DNA from: Polytrichum commune
Lineage: Eukaryota > Streptophyta > Polytrichopsida > Polytrichales > Polytrichaceae
DNA: 64,000 nt
NCBI GenBank assembly: GCA_950295325.1
Contig: OX485806.1
Coordinates: 35,092,001 to 35,156,000, forward strand
Direction of reading: 5' to 3'
Position 1 is the stretch's first letter; the number at the start of each line of letters is the position of its first letter. A model generated the notes under the pieces. The model had not been told where the DNA came from. It did not search any database and saw only the letters and a program-made list of their open reading frames with translations. The translations under genes and the position numbers were made by a program. Shown here one piece after another: positions 37,001 through 46,475 of the stretch.

Positions 37001-38260
37001 GAATATGATAACCATTCTGGGCTCAATTGTCAACATAATTGGGACAACCCATATGACCATTTCATGAGCACACAAATCTTCAATCTAATAAAGGATAAGA
37101 TATTCATACAAGCTCCGACAATTATGAGGAAAGTGGCTACAGCCTTGATTTGGATTTGCTAACCATCTTGCACTGATCGCGTGTTTCATATCCTACGAGA
37201 AGTGGGTTAATCAGAAAAAGTAACCATATAAGACCCACCTACTTTACAGGAAAATCAAATGAAATAGGAAAGACCTGTCTGAGCCACCAAATTCTCTCGG
37301 ATGACCTCAATTTCATTGACACAAGGAAACCAAGATAGAGATAAGACAAAACCCTCAAGTGAGGTAGACGTGCTGAAATCCAACACAACAATAATGGGGA
37401 CACCTGCATTTGAGTGGCATCTGGTTAAGTGTGGATCTAAGAACGGACACTAAAAAGGCATCATGTTTTTGAAAGAGATTCGACTGCTAACCATTCAAGG
37501 CTTGATAGTCAACATGATTGGAGGGAACCTATATGACCATTTAAAGAACATGAGAATCTTCACTTTTATAATGAATAAGATATTGACATGAGCTCCAGAA
37601 ATCATGAGGCAAATGGCTACAGGCACGATTTGGATTTGCTAATCATCTTGCACTAATTGCGCATTTCATATCCTACGAGAAGTGGGTGCAGAGATAAAAG
37701 TAACTGCATAACAAATGTCTACCTCAGAAAAACAGGAGCCAAAAAGTTTCAGAGGTACTTTAACTCGAAAACAACCTATTTTTTGCAGACAGATAAACTG
37801 ACCAGTAAACAACAACAAAAATAAAGAATTCACAGAGCACAATTGAAAGGAATATAATAAAATTTTGAAGTTTTACTATTCCAGGTGTGCAGTATCCACA
37901 TTGCGTTCCATGGTGTTCGACAATCACAGTTTGCACCGGATGGAGTCCTTTCTTGACACTTCCGATGGCCTCGACCGTCGTCACTTTTTTGCCATCCACA
38001 GAGCACAATGGCACCAGGCAGGAATTCACAGGCTTGTGAATTGAAGAAAGAGAAGAGGTCTTATTTTTGGTTGGTTCAAAATCTGAGAGGAGCACAGTAC
38101 AGGATCCACAACCGCCTTGTTTACAGGAGAGCTGTAAGCCTAAAAGTCCTCGGTCATCCCTCAAAAACTCTCCCAGTGAAGCTATTGGGTCAGGGTTTTC
38201 CACGGAAATGGACTCCCCATTCAGCTCAAATTCCACCCGGTTTCTCCCAAAGCTTGGCAT
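22069..38260 (-). CDS. Molybdenum hydroxylase, aldehyde oxidase-like
   Basis: Complete 27-exon gene, 1295 aa, all joins in phase. Exons, first to last: 38260-37877, 36811-36726, 35954-35453, 34648-34315, 34163-34054, 33908-33741, 33243-33202, 33026-32967, 32606-32416, 31955-31877, 31756-31627, 31331-31282, 30793-30683, 30522-30472, 30286-30149, 29369-29271, 28850-28709, 27929-27757, 26932-26714, 26326-26180, 25596-25427, 24701-24649, 24050-23974, 23532-23458, 23057-22941, 22749-22715, 22213-22069. The first 2Fe-2S cluster uses C46, C51, C54 and C81; the second uses C121, C124, C156 and C158 with the family spacing. FAD motifs are RGNTMSGVYPP and NIGSVAGNLAM (about 332-341). The molybdopterin region has KRIGGAYGSK (770-779), MRGP (889-892), GCEMGQGL, GGSVTSE and GEPP with the catalytic Glu1240. 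MRxP rather than RGFGGPQ favours aldehyde oxidase over xanthine dehydrogenase. Substrate unknown; probably cytosolic, as no targeting peptide is seen. Confidence 0.93.
22255..22635 (+). mobile_element. TAAGGTARG-family MITE, near full length
   Basis: It begins TAAGGTAAGTGGGTCTAA and ends with AACTAGGCCCGCTT, the inverted counterpart. It lies in the last intron of the oxidase gene, just 5' of the final exon in transcript sense. Internal text GAACCTAGAATGGTTAAC and CCACACACCACTCAATATAG is shared with all copies. Confidence 0.8.
24852..25330. mobile_element. PIF/Harbinger-like MITE, copy B
   Basis: It begins GGGCACTTTACAATAGAG after a TAA and ends near GTGTTAAGTGG in inverted orientation. Internal text such as GAGGGCCTGTGACCATTG, CATTTGGTGGAAAATGCC and CATTTGGTTGAGAGCC aligns along its length with copy A at 670-1168. 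It lies in the intron between exons 21 and 22 of the oxidase gene. Confidence 0.75.
26430..26700 (+). repeat. Intronic repeat family 2, copy 1
   Basis: It shares ATACATATATGTA-AATGAATTATAGGGA, AAATGACCTAAACTCAAA and TTGTGCTAAATATCGA with the copies at about 31,965, 33,365 and, inverted, 34,725. There is no coding capacity and the ends are not defined. Confidence 0.65.
27290..27530 (+). repeat. Intronic repeat family 3, copy 1
   Basis: It shares ACATTCTATA, ATTCA/GTTCATTGAGGGTCAAAC, TTGGCATGC, TGCTAAAATGA and CCAATGAACCAAAATAG text with a second copy at about 29,690-29,960, two introns away. Confidence 0.7.
28085..28456 (+). mobile_element. TAAGGTARG-family MITE with both ends
   Basis: It begins TAAGGTCAGTGGGTCTTAA and ends TTAGGTTCGCTTACCTTA, an inverted match over about 18 bp with four mismatches. 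It lies in the intron between exons 17 and 18 of the oxidase gene. This is the clearest copy for defining the family ends. Confidence 0.8.
29405..29590 (+). mobile_element. Internal fragment of the TAAGGTARG-family MITE
   Basis: It contains GCAAATCCAAATCGAGCC, TTTTCGGAGCTCATAT and TTGAACCTAGAATAAACAAT but neither terminus. It is followed by repeat family 3. Confidence 0.65.
29690..29960 (+). repeat. Intronic repeat family 3, copy 2
   Basis: Direct-orientation counterpart of 27,290-27,530, in the intron between exons 15 and 16. Confidence 0.7.
31965..32340 (+). repeat. Intronic repeat family 2, copy 2
   Basis: It shares GCATTATTCCAATC-GAGCATACATAT, CACTTCCTCTT, GTGCTGAATATGG and the terminal CGTACAAATCGTCATG region with the copy at 33,365. 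It sits between exons 9 and 10. Confidence 0.7.
32758..32935 (-). mobile_element. Internally deleted Harbinger-like MITE, copy C
   Basis: In inverted orientation it carries both terminal parts of copy B. One side reads ACTATGGCCAATGGCC and AATTGTGAGGGGCCTTG; the other reads CATTTTCCACAC, GGATTTCAAC and GTCACAGGC. The middle is missing, leaving about 178 bp. TTA precedes the left end. It lies in the intron between exons 8 and 9. Confidence 0.65.
33365..33725 (+). repeat. Intronic repeat family 2, copy 3
   Basis: Longest copy seen: it starts near TGTCATATGGAAGGGTTTTA and ends near CCGGTCCTTGTAATGG, between exons 6 and 7. Confidence 0.7.
34725..34932 (-). repeat. Intronic repeat family 2, copy 4, inverted
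   Basis: The reverse complement of the family 2 core. It stops abruptly at CATACATGTGAGG, where a TAAGGTARG-family MITE begins, suggesting the MITE inserted into or beside it. Confidence 0.6.
34933..35331 (-). mobile_element. TAAGGTARG-family MITE, inverted
   Basis: It reads from GTGCCTAATT through CACCTATATTTGAGTGG to AGGCACACCTACCTTA, in the intron between exons 3 and 4. It contains a G run at about 35,109-35,123. Confidence 0.75.
36155..36295 (+). mobile_element. Partial TAAGGTARG-family MITE
   Basis: Fragment with TTGAACCTAGAATGGTTAAC and TTTTTGGTGTCCATTCT, between exons 2 and 3. Confidence 0.6.
36340..36672 (+). mobile_element. TAAGGTARG-family MITE
   Basis: It starts within the family at TCGTAGAATATGAAACC and ends at AATTAGGCCCACTTGG, adjacent to the previous fragment and only about 55 bp from exon 2. 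Confidence 0.7.
36897..37255 (-). mobile_element. TAAGGTARG-family MITE, inverted
   Basis: It runs from GACGCCTATATTTGAGTGG to AAGACCCACCTACTTTA, in the first intron of the oxidase gene. Confidence 0.75.
37398..37727 (-). mobile_element. TAAGGTARG-family MITE, inverted
   Basis: Second copy in the first intron, same orientation as the one before, from GGGGACACCTGCATTTGAG to about ATGTCTACCTCA. Confidence 0.7.
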
Positions 38261-38301
38261 GGTTGGTTGCAGGATGGATGTGCTTTTTGTATCAAAATTG
38301 A

Positions 38302-39512
38302 CTCAGCCTGCATCAAACTTTTACAACATAGGAATAACGTAAGGTCAGACTTTGTCTTTGAAATAATGGAAGTGGAGCAAATTGTGATACATTAGAAATA
38401 CTAAGACCATGGTGTGTTTTAAAAGGAGATAAAGCCAGATCTAGAAAACCAGAAAAATTACTCAAGATTGACTCCGCCTGCATCAAACTTTTAGAACATA
38501 GAAATGAAGGTCAAAATTTGGCTTTGCACCCAATAAACATGGAGCAGATTGTGATGAAGAAATACTAAAAACCATGGTGTGGTTTAAAAGGAGCTGAACC
38601 TAGATCCAGAAGACAAATAAATTTACTCAAAATCTCAACCTGCATCAAACTTTTAGAACATAGAAATGAAGGTCAGAATTTGGATTTGAAATAATACAAG
38701 TGGAGCAAATTTTGATAAAGAAATACTAAAACCATGATGTGTTTTAAAAGGAGCTGACCCCAGATCCAGAGAGCAAATAAATTTACTCAAAATCTCAACC
38801 TCCATCAAACTTTTAGAACATAGAAATGTAGGTCAGAATTTGGCTTTAAAATAATGAAAGTGGAGCAAATTGTGATGTAGAAATACTAAGACCATGGTGT
38901 GTTTTAAATGGAGATAACCCAAAACTAAGAAGACCGGTTTTCTTACTCAAAATCTCAGCCTGCATCAAAACTTTAGAACATAGAAATGAAGGTCAAAACT
39001 TGGCTTTGCACCAATCAAAGTGGAGCACATTGTGATGAAGAAATACGAAGACCATAGTGTGTTTCAAAAGGAGCTAAACCTAGAACCAGAAAACACAAAT
39101 TGCACGATTTAAATTTGGAGAATGCCTAAATCGGGTCCCGGATCCAACAGCTACTGAATCAAACTTCCACAACCTAGAAATAAGGTAAGAGTTTGGGTTT
39201 GCACCAATCAAATTGGAGCAAGTTGTGATGAAGAAATAAGACCATGCTGCATTTCGCAAGGAGCTAAAACCCAGGACCACAAAACTAAACATATTGCACC
39301 ACAAAAATGCTACAGCAAGACCTGCAGAATGCCTAAATCTGGTCTCAGATGTAACAGAATAAGGTCAAAATTTGGGGTTGCCCCAATCGAAGTGGAGCAA
39401 ACTTAGATTAAGAAATAAAGCCATGCTGCGTTTCGGATTAAGCTAAACCTCGAACTGGAAAGTAAAAAATTGCTACAGAATGCCTAAATTTGGTCCCGGA
39501 TGCAACAGTCCA
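38302..39512. repeat. Seven-copy minisatellite upstream of the oxidase gene
   Basis: About seven head-to-tail units share GCATCAAACTTTTAGAACAT, AGAAATGAAGGTCA, TTGGCTTTG, AGTGGAGCAAATTGTGATG, AAATACTAAGACCATGGTG and AAAAGGAGCTAA. Approximate units are 38,302-38,470, 38,475-38,637, 38,638-38,805, 38,806-38,957, 38,959-39,150, 39,151-39,358 and 39,359-39,512. The units nearest the gene are about 160 bp and most alike. The two farthest are most diverged, and some distal units carry an extra GAATGCCTAAAT segment. The array starts some 40 bp from the start codon, so it is promoter, leader or a leader intron. Confidence 0.9.
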
Positions 39513-39769
39513 AAGAATTGATCCGCCCCCCTTGTTCCCTGATTTCTTTGATCCTCTTGTCCGAAGCTCACCTTGAACTTAAATTTTTTTCTTCTCTGAC
39601 ACTTCTATTGCTGCTTATTAAATAAGAAAATGTAAGCCCACCCCGGGTATGGTACAGACAATAAGCGGTGATAGAGTTTTTTCGAGAACATAATCTACCC
39701 TTCTCTTAACTCTCAAAACTCCTCAAACAATTAGCTCCTCTCATACAAGAGAACTTACAAACATTGAAC

Positions 39770-40260
39770 TCACTAACATTGATGTTGGTGACGATGATGC
39801 AACCCAATCAAAATCGAAAACCCCCGAAATTCTACAGAAAATCTCTCCACCAAAGACGTGTAAGGTCACTCAAAATATCCAAACAATTAGATCTTCTTTA
39901 ATAAGAGAACCCACAGAAACTGAGCACCCAATCAAGATCATAAACCCCTGAACACGAATGAAAGCAGAAAATTCCAACTTGAAGTAGATGTTGCAGAGAG
40001 CTCAAATTACATGAGTAAAGAAATCCACACAGAATCTTTTCCCTCAAGACCCAAAACCTCACTCCCAGATTCCGCAAAACCACATCATCTCACACAAGAA
40101 AACCCACGTTAAATTTTATGTAAACATAAAAAATAAAATAAAAACTCCTCGCATTGATGTTGTTGACGATGAAACCCAATGAAGATGAGAAACCCCAGAT
40201 TACAAATGTAGAGAGAATACCAACCTGAAGAAGATGCTCCACAAAGCTCAGAATATGTAC
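39770..40260. repeat. Degenerate tandem duplication, distal oxidase upstream region
   Basis: Pairs of related segments recur: CATTGATGTTG-TGACGATGA near 39,778 and 40,154, and CCAACTTGAAGTAGATGTTG near 39,974 matching CCAACCTGAAGAAGATGCT near 40,220. On the minus strand CTTCAG-GTTGGT near 40,222 could be a splice donor of an untranslated first exon. Confidence 0.5.
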
Positions 40261-40658
40261 ATGGCAAGATTGAGGTCGAAATTTGGGTATAGCTAGCGAT
40301 GACAAGAAGATTGAGCATGAATTTAAAGAGGAGTGAAGGAATCCAGTGAGTGATCAGGCGGTGGCAGTGGGATGACTGCAATCCACCACATGGGGAGCAG
40401 GTGTAAGTGGTGAGTGACAAGAGCAAGTACCAAACCGCCAGATCAGATTTCAAGTGCAATTTCCAAACCCTTCACATCCGAGGGCTTTTGTTGTGCATTT
40501 TCAAGCATATTTCTAAGTTCTCATTGACAAAAGATAAGCTTGAATTTTCGGTGTGATTGCAAATCACATAAAGTCCACATAGCGCCCCCCCCCCCCCCAT
40601 TATGTTGACCAAGGTATGCGGGTGTCATTTGGTGATTTTTTTTGGCTTCTTATCTTCC

Positions 40659-40784
40659 CATAACATTACTCAGAGACGTGGGAGGTCAATTTGACTATGA
40701 TTCTTCTTACGCAACTTTTCGAGCATCATACTGTTATATTTTGAGGGCCCACAAAACAAGAGTTGAATGTTGAGTAATGTTATG
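40659..40784. mobile_element. Small MITE with 14-bp perfect inverted ends
   Basis: CATAACATTACTCA at 40,659-40,672 is exactly inverted at 40,771-40,784. The element is 126 bp and non-coding. The same end motif occurs singly at 11,400 and in the palindrome at 7749. Confidence 0.65.
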
Positions 40785-40879
40785 CCATTGATCATATTTA
40801 ACTCTTCGAATTTGTGTTGCATTAGCAAAGCTATGATGAAACATCAACAAAGATTACATTCAAATTTGGACTTTCCATG

Positions 40880-41160
40880 CTACAGTTATGGTTATCGGAA
40901 GTGCATGATCGTTGATCCTCTACTAAAACACATAGATCCTCCCATTTATGTTCATTATTGAGTGTGGAGGTGCATGATTGTTGATTCTCTACTACAAAAA
41001 AACACATAGAACCTCCCAATTATGTTCATTATTGAGTGTGGGAGGGTTGATAAAATTTGAAGATGTGGTTCAATCTCTCATAAATGTGTGTTGATATAGT
41101 CTTTGTTCTTTGATCCTCACCTCCACACATCAATCAAATGCAAGGGCCTCATTAAGAGAA
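40880..41160 (+). mobile_element. TAAGGTARG-family relative with internal duplication
   Basis: A segment reading GTGCATGATYGTTGATYCTCTACTA, CACATAGA, CCTCCCA and TATGTTCATTATTGAGTGTG occurs twice in a row, followed by the usual 3' half of the family. Confidence 0.55.
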
Positions 41161-42754
41161 AAAAAACCAAATACTCGAGGGCGTAGTGGACTTCCATACA
41201 TGTAGCAAGTGGATGCACAAATGGGTATTGATTGTATTGGTTTAAAAAATATACATAGCACTAGGATATTTTGGGCTGGCAAAGTAGGTATATTATGGGT
41301 ATACTATGCTTCATGGAACACTGAAACCCATCTATAAATTTACTACAAGAGCGTACATATATAGGAGATTATAGAAGTTAGGTAGGGCTTAAGTTGGAGA
41401 TACTCATCCAACACATTCATATTTCATCCATCCATGGATCATTCATTAATTTTTATTGCAAATCATAAAACCCATTATATTGATTTTCCCAAGTAGTGCG
41501 TGAGGTACTAGTTTCAAAACCCACACTATTTAGCCAAGTCTCAAAATTAATGAGGGCTAATATTTTCTACTAAGTGATACTAAATTCACAAATACGTGCT
41601 CATTTACCATACGTTTCAAGAAAATTTGTGTGTGCTCTAAGGTGCTTGTAGAATAAAAATAAAAATCACATGCAAACACATGCTTGTTAGTGAATAGTTC
41701 TAGAAAGAATAATGTCGGTACTTTGAGTGAATAGTGTTACTACAAATACTATTAGTATTTTAAGTGAATAATGTTGAGATGAATAATGCTCCCTAGATCT
41801 TTTGGTGGCACTAATTTCATAACTTCAAGAATTTTAGTATCACCTTCATTGATTTCCCACATGTCCTATTAGCCCTCCCTCACTAATTGACATAACTAGT
41901 GCTATCACCAAGAGTTGGTATCTTGGAAGGGCATATAGGATGTGTTCAAAGACAACAAATAGGCAGGTAGAGTGTAAAGATCCAATTGACTCATGAACCA
42001 ACCTTCAAATATGAAACTAGGGTTATGTTGGTATCAAGAGTCAAGTGGTTCAAGGCACTGGATTTATGATTTCACTAATCATGATGTATGCTTTTAGTGA
42101 AGAGTGCACCCCCAAGGACCGAATAACCCCGGGGGGTGGACTCTTCATACCACATATGAACTAATGTGTGTGTAATAAGGCATAGTATTTGAGGCATTAG
42201 TGTACATAGTATACATAAGGGAGAGGTATAATTTTTTTCTAGATGTACAATAATTTTATAAAATTAATTTCTAGATGTACACATTACAAATTTTGAAGTT
42301 AAGTTAGATGTACAAAAGGGGGCCCTAAGGTTTAGAGGAAAGATTGACAATAGATGTGTTACTTTCATCCAATTCATATCTTCATCCATGGTTGTCATAT
42401 GGTAATAGTCCTCAATGACTATCATCTCCATTCTTGTTAGGGTTTGCATTTGGGTTCTAGGTTTTTACAAATTATTTAAGGCTCTTGGACAGCTCATGGG
42501 CTCCCTTGAATTTTTCTCTCAAGATTGTGCTTTAGTCTTTGAATGTTTGATGCAATGTGTTGAATTACATGCTAAAAATGTCCAACAATGTTCACGTTGG
42601 AAGTCAATTTCATATGTAATAAGGGCCTATTTAAATCATGGTTTATGTTTTCTTCATAAAGTTCCCACATATATGGATTTTAAATCATAGTGACGCATGC
42701 ATGTAATTTAGGTTTCCAATGAAGAGTCTTCCCCCCCCCCCCAAAAGGTCTATA

Positions 42755-42925
42755 ACATCCACATACCTTATTGAACCTAGAATATTTAACAAATTTTGAA
42801 CATCTAGTCCAATTTATTTTGAACATGTGTTTTATTAGTGTCCATTCTTAGATTTGCAAATAAACCACCCACCACTCAAAAATAGGTGTTCAATTAAGAT
42901 ATTAACTAAATTAAGAATCCTTACC
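42755..42925 (+). mobile_element. Partial TAAGGTARG-family MITE
   Basis: Fragment with CTTATTGAACCTAGAATATT and ACCACTCAAAAATAGGTG. Confidence 0.55.
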
Positions 42926-42966
42926 AAATAAATTTTCAAACCCACAAAATAAATAAATAACTATAA

Positions 42967-43001
42967 ATGTGTGTGTGTGTGTGTGCGTGTGTGTGTGTGA
43001 T
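42967..43001. repeat. (GT)n microsatellite
   Basis: About sixteen GT units with one interruption. Confidence 0.9.
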
Positions 43002-43104
43002 ATTAAGACTTAGAAATTATGTATATAGGTTGTACATTTGAGCCCCTTGGTCCTTCAAGAGATAACTTATGTGGGCCTTATGTGGTGACTCTACTGAATG
43101 GTAT

Positions 43105-43290
43105 GCCTACATTTGCGAGTGATATATGATAAGGTTTGTGATTAAGAATAAACAATTCAAAATGAAATGACACGTGGTATGATGAGATTGGACTATGTGC
43201 TCAAAATATAATCACCATTCTAAGCTCAATAATAAGTACAATTGAGAGGGTTTATGTGATCTTCACTTTGACCTCCTAAAACTTTTGCTA
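43105..43290 (-). mobile_element. Partial TAAGGTARG-family MITE, inverted
   Basis: Fragment with GGACTATGTGCTCAAAATAT and CATTCTAAGCTCAATAAT. Confidence 0.5.
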
Positions 43291-43345
43291 CACAACTCTA
43301 ATTCCTAGAATTACAATGAAAATCTTCATGATTTACAACTACTAA

Positions 43346-43789
43346 GGGGCGGTTTACACTATGGACCATGAAGTCGTCCCACGGCCGTCTAAGCGATGTG
43401 ATTGGACGTTGAAGTCGTCCCGGGACGACTTGGGTTTACACCAAGGAAAAAATGGCAGAGTGACCACGGAGGTTGAGGTCCACAAAATTTTTTTTTTAAG
43501 CCTACTCTATCCACTGCCATGGTCCAACGGGTTTTCCGTTGGGACAAGCAAAAGAGGTGGTCCGGGAAAAAGAGCAAGGGCCCATGTCAGAAAAATGCCG
43601 TTTTAAGCCTTTTTGGTGCATGGTCATTCTTCATGGTCCACATTCGGTTTACACCTAGTGAAGGGCCCATGAACCATGAAAACTAATATTTTAGTAACTC
43701 GGACCATGGAAGTCGTCCCATGAAGTCGTCCCACGCAAAATAGGCCTCTTACGTGGGACGACTTCATGGTCCATAGTGTAAACCGCCCC
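43346..43789. mobile_element. PIF/Harbinger-like MITE with perfect 38-bp ends
   Basis: Both ends read GGGGCGGTTTACACTATGGA and continue identically to ...CGTCCCACG, 38 bp in all. TAA flanks each side (43,343-43,345 and 43,790-43,792) as an intact 3-bp target duplication. The element is 444 bp and non-coding. The motif GAAGTCGTCCC recurs internally in both orientations, possible transposase binding sites. The intact ends and duplication point to recent insertion. It shares only the terminal style with copies A-C, so it is a different subfamily. Confidence 0.92.
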
Positions 43790-44269
43790 TAAGTGCGGAT
43801 CCAATGATTGGATATGTGGGTGAAGTTGGAAGTGCCCACATTAGGACCACATACCTTATAATAAAAAAGAATTGGATGCAAGTTGGAGTTGTGGAGCATT
43901 TATGAAGCAAAATAATTGTTGTGATTTCATAGGTCGCATGGGCATACAATGCGGGTTTCCATTTAGAGTTTAATGGAACTCTTTTCTTAATTGGACCCTT
44001 ATATTTGATTGTTGCAAAATAAAATACAATAAAATAAAAGGAATGTCAGTGTTATCTACCAACATGCAATGGCCGTTCACCATCCCCCAATCCATGATCA
44101 TGTGATCATGGGGAGCAGGGGAGGCTTAATTCCTATTTGTAGTCGGTGGACAAAGGGTTAGTTTTATACTTGGTCTATGTGCTTGTTTTTAAAAAAAAAT
44201 TAGTTTGTGGTTGTTTAATATGATGTGTGTTTGATAGCAATTTGTGAGAAGCTCTCCATTGATTTATGG

Positions 44270-46475
44270 ATTTTGTTTTATGATATCTTGAGTTTAGTTA
44301 AGTGTTTTGATGGTTGGTGTGTGTATGATGTCATGTAAGCCTGCCATGATAATGAAGGGAGGGAAGGCATTCCATCCTTGTTGTATAAGTAGGGGGCGTA
44401 TTTAGTATAGAATTTATGGGTTGTGCCTGAGTTTGGGAATCTATCTTTGCGGTATGTGAATTCTACAGTTTGTATTTTGAGGTGTGGGCTTGGTTTGAAC
44501 ATGGCTTAGCATCTAGTGGGGCTCCTATTACACACAGGGCATCCATGCTTAGTCTTGTGGGGCATGTGCATCATGATAGGTACCATGTACATGGGATGGG
44601 TCATGAGGGGATAGTGTTGTCCAGGGTTTGGTCATTGAGGATGCTTACGTTGAAAAGTGTGATGCATTGTGTGGCAAGGTGTGCTTTAAGTGTGTTGACG
44701 AATGTATGTGTGGCTTTATTATGGCAGTTGCTTCTAAGGTTATTTATGTGCTTGTTTGAGGAACATGATAGGAGGTGTAGACATGTGTCAGTTTCTCTTA
44801 TGTTGTAGAGGTTGCATTGTGGTGAGGTGTTGTGTTTGAGTACATGTGTTTTATGGTAGTTGCCCATGTATTGGCCATAGCAAAATTTGGGGATTTGTGA
44901 GAGTTGCACATTCATTATCCAATCGGAGTCCCATAAAAGGTTTGATCCCTTTGGGTGTAGGTCCTTGTTGGTGAGTTGTTTGTTAGCAAATGGGATGGTG
45001 TTGGAGGCTATTGATATGAATGTGCTTTTATATTCTTTTTCGATGTAGATTTTAAAGTTTCTTACAAAATTGTTGTGTTGGGTGGATGTTGGTGGGATGG
45101 AGGGCCAATCTAGGGTGTGGAGTCTTGCGGATTGAAGATTTTTTTGTGTAATTTTTGGGTTTTTAATTTTAATTTTTAATAAATAAGTAATTCTAATGGT
45201 CTAGGATAGTTTTTTTATTTCTTTGTGGTATTTTACAATTTTGTGATGTTTGGAGGTTTGTTGTCTTATGTGCTTCTGAGCGTGCATTTTTTCCTAGGGC
45301 TAAGAGGTTGGTCAACCATGTGTGAACTACATGTTGGTATGTGGATTGCGGAGAGGTGGCATGTGTTCATATGTTTTTTATCCAATGTTTTTTATTTTTT
45401 TATTTTGTAGGAAACCTCTTTGTTGTCTTGTTTGTGGGGTGAGTGTTAGGGGTGGGGGAGGAACATGTTTGTTGTGCACATTCGCCTATGGATTTTATGA
45501 TATGGTTCATTTGTTTGTGTGCTTCATCCTGGTCTTCTTGGGTGAGTATGTTTTTTTTTTTATCTCTTTTGTAGTAGGATAGTTAATTGTGGGATAGTAA
45601 TACAATTTTTTGTGAATTTTGTGAGGAAATTGTTTATATTTTGTGGGGATTGGGGTATATGTAATAGAGGGGTGGGTTATTTTGTGGGGTGGGGGTCCTT
45701 TTGACTAAGAATTGGAGGGTCACTAGGAAGTGGTTGGGAGATAAGGTGGAGTTGTGTGTTTGTATGGTGTAGATATTGAGTAAGTTATGGTGGGAAGTGG
45801 AGATGTAGAAGCCATCTATAAGGCTTGTGTGAGTGAAGTTGGGCCCGCCTTGTCTAGTGAGTTTTGTTGAGCTTGGGATTGGTACAAGGTTCAAGGGTAC
45901 TTGTGTAAGTGTGCCATTCAATGTCTGCATTTGTGGGGGGATTGTGTGTTTTTTGTGCATTTCACCCAATGAGAAAGATGTCTCAGTTAAATTTATTGCA
46001 AGGTGAGGGGTAAATGTTGGATTTGTGGATTTTTTCTTCTTCTTGTATCGTTTGTTGTATGTGAGTATTAAGTGTTTGTCTTCTGAATGTATGTATTGGT
46101 GTATGAGGAGGATGGGGGTGAGGGGTTTGCTGGTTATTTGTATTATTGAAGATATGGGGTTAGTTCTATGGGTGTTGTGCTTTTGGTGATGTTACTGGTG
46201 AAGGCAATGAATTTATGGATCATGATGATTAGTCCACCTCTTGAGGGGGTGCATTTCATGTGTGGTTGCCTTAGGCATGTCACTGCATCTATTGTATTAT
46301 TATATATGACTTTGTGAGAGGGGAATTGTAGGTCCATGTATCTTGTTGATTTGTCTTTTGGGAGTTTTGTTTCTTGTAGGAGGATGATTGATGTGGGGGA
46401 AGTGTGGAGGTTGATGGATATCTTGTAGGCTTGTATTTAAGTGTCCGCAATTCCAAGTTAGACGTGTGATGGGCT
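44270..46475 (-). pseudogene. Internally deleted LINE retrotransposon relic
   Basis: Reading leftward on the minus strand, an endonuclease-like start (LTWNCGHLNT near 46,460) is followed by ILLQETKLPKDKSTRYMD (about 46,390-46,320), the QETK motif of LINE endonucleases. Then come SRGGLIIMIHK (about 46,240) and LSPNHFLVTLQF (about 45,730), which corresponds to the SDH-type endonuclease motif. A linker-like region ends near 45,200. The catalytic reverse transcriptase core is missing. Close downstream is the C-terminal zinc-knuckle-like region CNLYNIRETDTCLHLLSC...HNKATHTFVNTL (about 44,800-44,690). The tail IQTVEFTYRKDRFPNSGTT (about 44,470) follows, as in LINE C-termini. Frameshifts and stops interrupt it throughout. 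Confidence 0.75.

Larger units (their letters stand above)
40460..44269. other. Intergenic DNA without a gene
   Basis: It contains a 126-bp inverted-repeat element, several partial TAAGGTARG-family fragments (about 40,880-41,160, 42,755-42,925 and 43,105-43,290), a C run near 40,584-40,600, a GT microsatellite and a perfect-ended Harbinger-like MITE. No coding gene is recognised. Confidence 0.55.

Noticed and set aside
38302-39512. CRISPR-like array
   Set aside because: Units are long, contiguous and diverged without uniform spacers; it is a minisatellite in a plant genome.
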